Assembly: GCA_012514835.1 (NCBI GenBank)
Contig: JAAYZM010000013.1
Coordinates: 1-14,999 of the forward strand
Direction: 5' to 3'
Origin: Actinomycetales bacterium
Lineage (GTDB): Bacteria; Actinomycetota; Actinomycetes; Actinomycetales; Cellulomonadaceae
DNA length: 14,999 nucleotides
Shown here piece after piece: positions 13,428-14,999 of this stretch (positions are counted from its first letter, which is position 1; each line of letters opens with the position of its first letter). The position numbers and the translations under genes were made by a program. The notes beneath the pieces were generated by a model. It was not told where the DNA came from and ran no database searches. It worked only from the letters and a program-made list of their open reading frames with translations.

Positions 13428-14774
13428 ATGACGAACCTCGTCCCGCCCAGCGTCCTGGTCGAGCCCGGCGCGCACGCCGCGTCCGGGGACACGGCGACGC
13501 TCACCCTGCACGTGCGCAACCTCGCCGCCGAGCCCGTGGACGTGCGCGTCCTGGTGATCGGCCTCGAGCCCACGTGGGTCCCCGAGCCCTTCACCGTGCC
13601 GGGCGTGGGCGCGGACGAGACCATCACGCTCACCCTCCCGCTCGTGCCCGTCCCGGGCGTGACGCCGGGCGACTACCCCTTCGTGGTGGCCGTCGAGTCC
13701 GTGGTGGGCGGGGTCGCGGTGCGCACGCTCGCGGACGCGGCCGTGCGCGTGGACGGGGACAGCGAGCTCGTGGTGAGCGTCGAGCCCGTCGAGGCGCGCG
13801 CCGTGCGCTCGGCCGCCGTCGACGTCGTGCTCGTCAACGCTTCGTCGACGCCCGCGGAGGTCCAGCTGCACGCCGTGGGCCGCGACGGCCTCGACGTCGA
13901 GGTCCCCGACCGCCCGCTCACGGTCGCCCCGCGCGAGACGGTGCGTGTCCCGGCCCGCGTGCGCTCCCCGCGCGTGCGGCTCTTGGGGGCGCGGCGGCGG
14001 CACGCGTACACGGTCACCGCGACGGGGCGGTCCGCGCCGCAGCACGTCCAGGCGAGCCTGTCCGTGCGCCCGCTCATCAGCTCGGGCTTCGCGCGGTTCG
14101 TGGGCGTGTTCGCCGTCCTCGCGCTGTGGGTCACGGGCGTGGTCACGGTGCTGCCCCAGCTCGCCGAGCGCTTCACCGACAGGTCCACCTCGATCGAGAA
14201 CGTCACGGTCGAGGCGGACGGCTCCGAGGACCCGGCCGGCGAGGGTTCTGGCGATGGTTCCGGCTCGGGTTCTGGCGACGGTTCCGGTTCGGGCGAGGGC
14301 GAGGACGAGGGGGCCGACGACGGCGCCCCCGGGGCCGGCTCCGAGCAGGTGCGGGCCGCCGGTCAGATCACGGGCGCGAGCCCCGGCGGGGTGACCGTGA
14401 GCGTGGTCCCGGCCTCGAGCCTGTGGGAGGCGACCGCCGAGGAGGAGGCCGAGGCCGAGTCCGCGGAGGCGGCGTCCTTCGGCGAACAGCTCGGCTCCAC
14501 GGTCGCGGCGCTGCACCCCGCGCTCGGGGCGGTGCGGCTCGTCGCGTCGCTCGCCGCCGCCGTCGTGCGCCCCGCGCCCACGGCGTACGCGGGCAAGACG
14601 CTCTCCGTCGCGTTCCCGCTCGCCCCGACGGACGGCTCGACGCAGCGCATGAGCGTGGTCTCCGACGCGAAGGGCGCCTGGGCGATCGCCGGCCTCGCAC
14701 CCTCGTCGCGCTACCTCGTCTCGGTGAGCAAGCCAGGCTTCCAGACCCAGCGCGTGCTGCGCACGGGTGCCTAG
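13428..14774 (+). CDS. Membrane protein paralog 3, ending at an in-frame TAG (probable interrupted gene)
   Basis: As read to the first stop, the product is 448 aa. AGGAGA lies 6-7 nt before the ATG, and the gene begins 16 bp after paralog 2. It repeats the paralog plan: Ig-like domains at about 1-110 and 111-210 (VVLVNASSTPAEVQLH in the second), a transmembrane helix at 224-244 after SGFARF, then an acidic Gly/Ser linker at 264-304 with a duplicated GSGDGSGS unit. Next come an acidic Ala-rich helix (334-352) and a hydrophobic Ala/Val stretch (354-382) not found in the other two. The first repeat starts near 389 and has GLAPSSRYLVSVSKPGF. The TAG at 14772-14774 falls between two repeats, in a connecting strand, and homologous sequence continues in frame afterwards. 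So the true gene is probably longer and either mutated, read through or mis-sequenced here. Alternatively a shortened protein is made that still has the membrane part. Confidence 0.75.
   Translation: MTNLVPPSVLVEPGAHAASGDTATLTLHVRNLAAEPVDVRVLVIGLEPTWVPEPFTVPGVGADETITLTLPLVPVPGVTPGDYPFVVAVESVVGGVAVRTLADAAVRVDGDSELVVSVEPVEARAVRSAAVDVVLVNASSTPAEVQLHAVGRDGLDVEVPDRPLTVAPRETVRVPARVRSPRVRLLGARRRHAYTVTATGRSAPQHVQASLSVRPLISSGFARFVGVFAVLALWVTGVVTVLPQLAERFTDRSTSIENVTVEADGSEDPAGEGSGDGSGSGSGDGSGSGEGEDEGADDGAPGAGSEQVRAAGQITGASPGGVTVSVVPASSLWEATAEEEAEAESAEAASFGEQLGSTVAALHPALGAVRLVASLAAAVVRPAPTAYAGKTLSVAFPLAPTDGSTQRMSVVSDAKGAWAIAGLAPSSRYLVSVSKPGFQTQRVLRTGA
14244..14291 (+). repeat. Two-copy 24-bp tandem repeat in the linker of membrane paralog 3
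   Basis: Copies at 14244-14267 and 14268-14291 differ at two bases and encode GSGDGSGS twice. The T-ending codons (GGT, TCT) stand out against the G/C-ending codons around them, which suggests a recent duplication within the flexible linker. Copy number may vary between strains (inference). Confidence 0.8.
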
Positions 14775-14999
14775 CTCGCGGCCACCCCGCTCGAGACGGA
14801 GATGCGCGCCGGCACGGGACAGCTCACGGGCGAGGTGACCGGCCCGGACGGCGCCGTCGGCGGGGTCGAGATCACCATCAGCGACGGTCAGACCACGGTG
14901 ACGACCCGCACCGCGACGAGCGGGGCGGTGGGCCGCTGGCAGGTCGACGGGCTCGCGACGCCCGGCACGTACCTCGTCACGGCGTCCTCCGACCGGCTC
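14775..14999 (+). pseudogene. In-frame continuation of membrane paralog 3 after the TAG (runs off window)
   Basis: The same frame stays open for 75 codons to the window end. It starts with LAATPLETEM, a strand linking repeats, then QLTGEVTGPDG and GLATPGTYLV. That is a further carboxypeptidase-regulatory-like repeat of the type seen in paralogs 1 and 2, where such repeats follow each other without a break. An in-frame ATG at 14802 has no well-spaced ribosome binding site (GGAG abuts it), so independent translation is doubtful. I see this as the displaced 3' part of the gene starting at 13428. The amber codon could be a nonsense mutation (one base from GAG, CAG, TCG or TGG), a sequencing error, or a read-through site. 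Confidence 0.7.

Noticed and set aside
11413..13431. Plus-strand open frame of 672 codons overlapping paralog 2 in another frame
   Set aside because: Arg-rich low-complexity translation with no recognisable domain, while the paralog 2 frame holds a clear transmembrane helix and repeats.
10808..13633. Minus-strand open frame of 941 codons opposite the second membrane paralog
   Set aside because: Arg/Gly/His-rich shadow of the plus-strand gene. No ribosome binding site context or domain pattern.
1..14999. tRNA, rRNA, CRISPR array, insertion sequence or prophage integrase
   Set aside because: None is apparent. Nearly all sequence is accounted for by the listed genes, and the only regular repeats are the 24-bp linker duplication and the protein-level domain repeats.

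Overview
The window is very GC-rich (strong G/C preference at third codon positions, GTG starts, purine-rich ribosome binding sites). It carries actinobacterial gene families: a PBP4-type D-alanyl-D-alanine carboxypeptidase, a septum-formation-family lipoprotein and actinobacterial-style contractile-injection accessory genes. I infer a high-GC actinomycete, possibly a Micrococcales member such as a Cellulomonas relative. The genus cannot be fixed from the sequence alone.

Layout. Bases 3-1007 (+) are the 3' part of dacB, a chromosomal cell-wall gene. After a 124-bp gap comes a two-gene unit (+): a lipoprotein (1132-1626) and a PAAR-like DUF4280 spike-tip protein (1643-2032). It meets a minus-strand unit tail to tail. 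Read 5'->3' on the minus strand, that unit is a Pvc15-type AAA+ ATPase (7866-5959), a giant DUF4157/eCIS-core protein with an HELAH motif (5846-2547), and a translationally coupled YbjN-like small protein (2550-2029). From a 205-bp divergent intergenic region a plus-strand operon starts: a DUF4255 (Pvc16-like) tail-terminator protein (8072-8644), followed by three tandem paralogous single-pass membrane proteins (8641-10878, 10880-13411, 13428-14774 and beyond). Each paralog has N-terminal Ig-like domains, one transmembrane helix, a linker and a C-terminal array of carboxypeptidase-regulatory-like (beta-sandwich) repeats.

Together this is one flank of an extracellular or cytoplasmic contractile injection system (eCIS/CIS) locus. 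DUF4255, the AAA+ ATPase, the PAAR-like tip and DUF4157 are its recognised accessory parts. No sheath, tube or baseplate gene is in the window; they probably lie beyond base 14999. The lipoprotein, the YbjN-like protein and the three membrane proteins are the less-described components.

Most interesting signals: (i) a shared element, TACCGA (usually TACCGATGC) followed 22-23 bp later by a TAnnnT-like -10 box, upstream of all four transcription units; at three of them it is part of a TCGGTA-N5-TACCGA (or near) inverted repeat, suggesting one dedicated regulator; (ii) three tandem, probably membrane-spanning paralogs that could tether or trigger the injection machine at the envelope; (iii) an in-frame TAG inside the third paralog, after which homologous repeat sequence continues in the same frame to the window end; (iv) a YbjN-like, secretion-chaperone-like gene coupled to the giant DUF4157 gene by a 4-bp overlap. 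No stretch over 300 bp lacks a gene.
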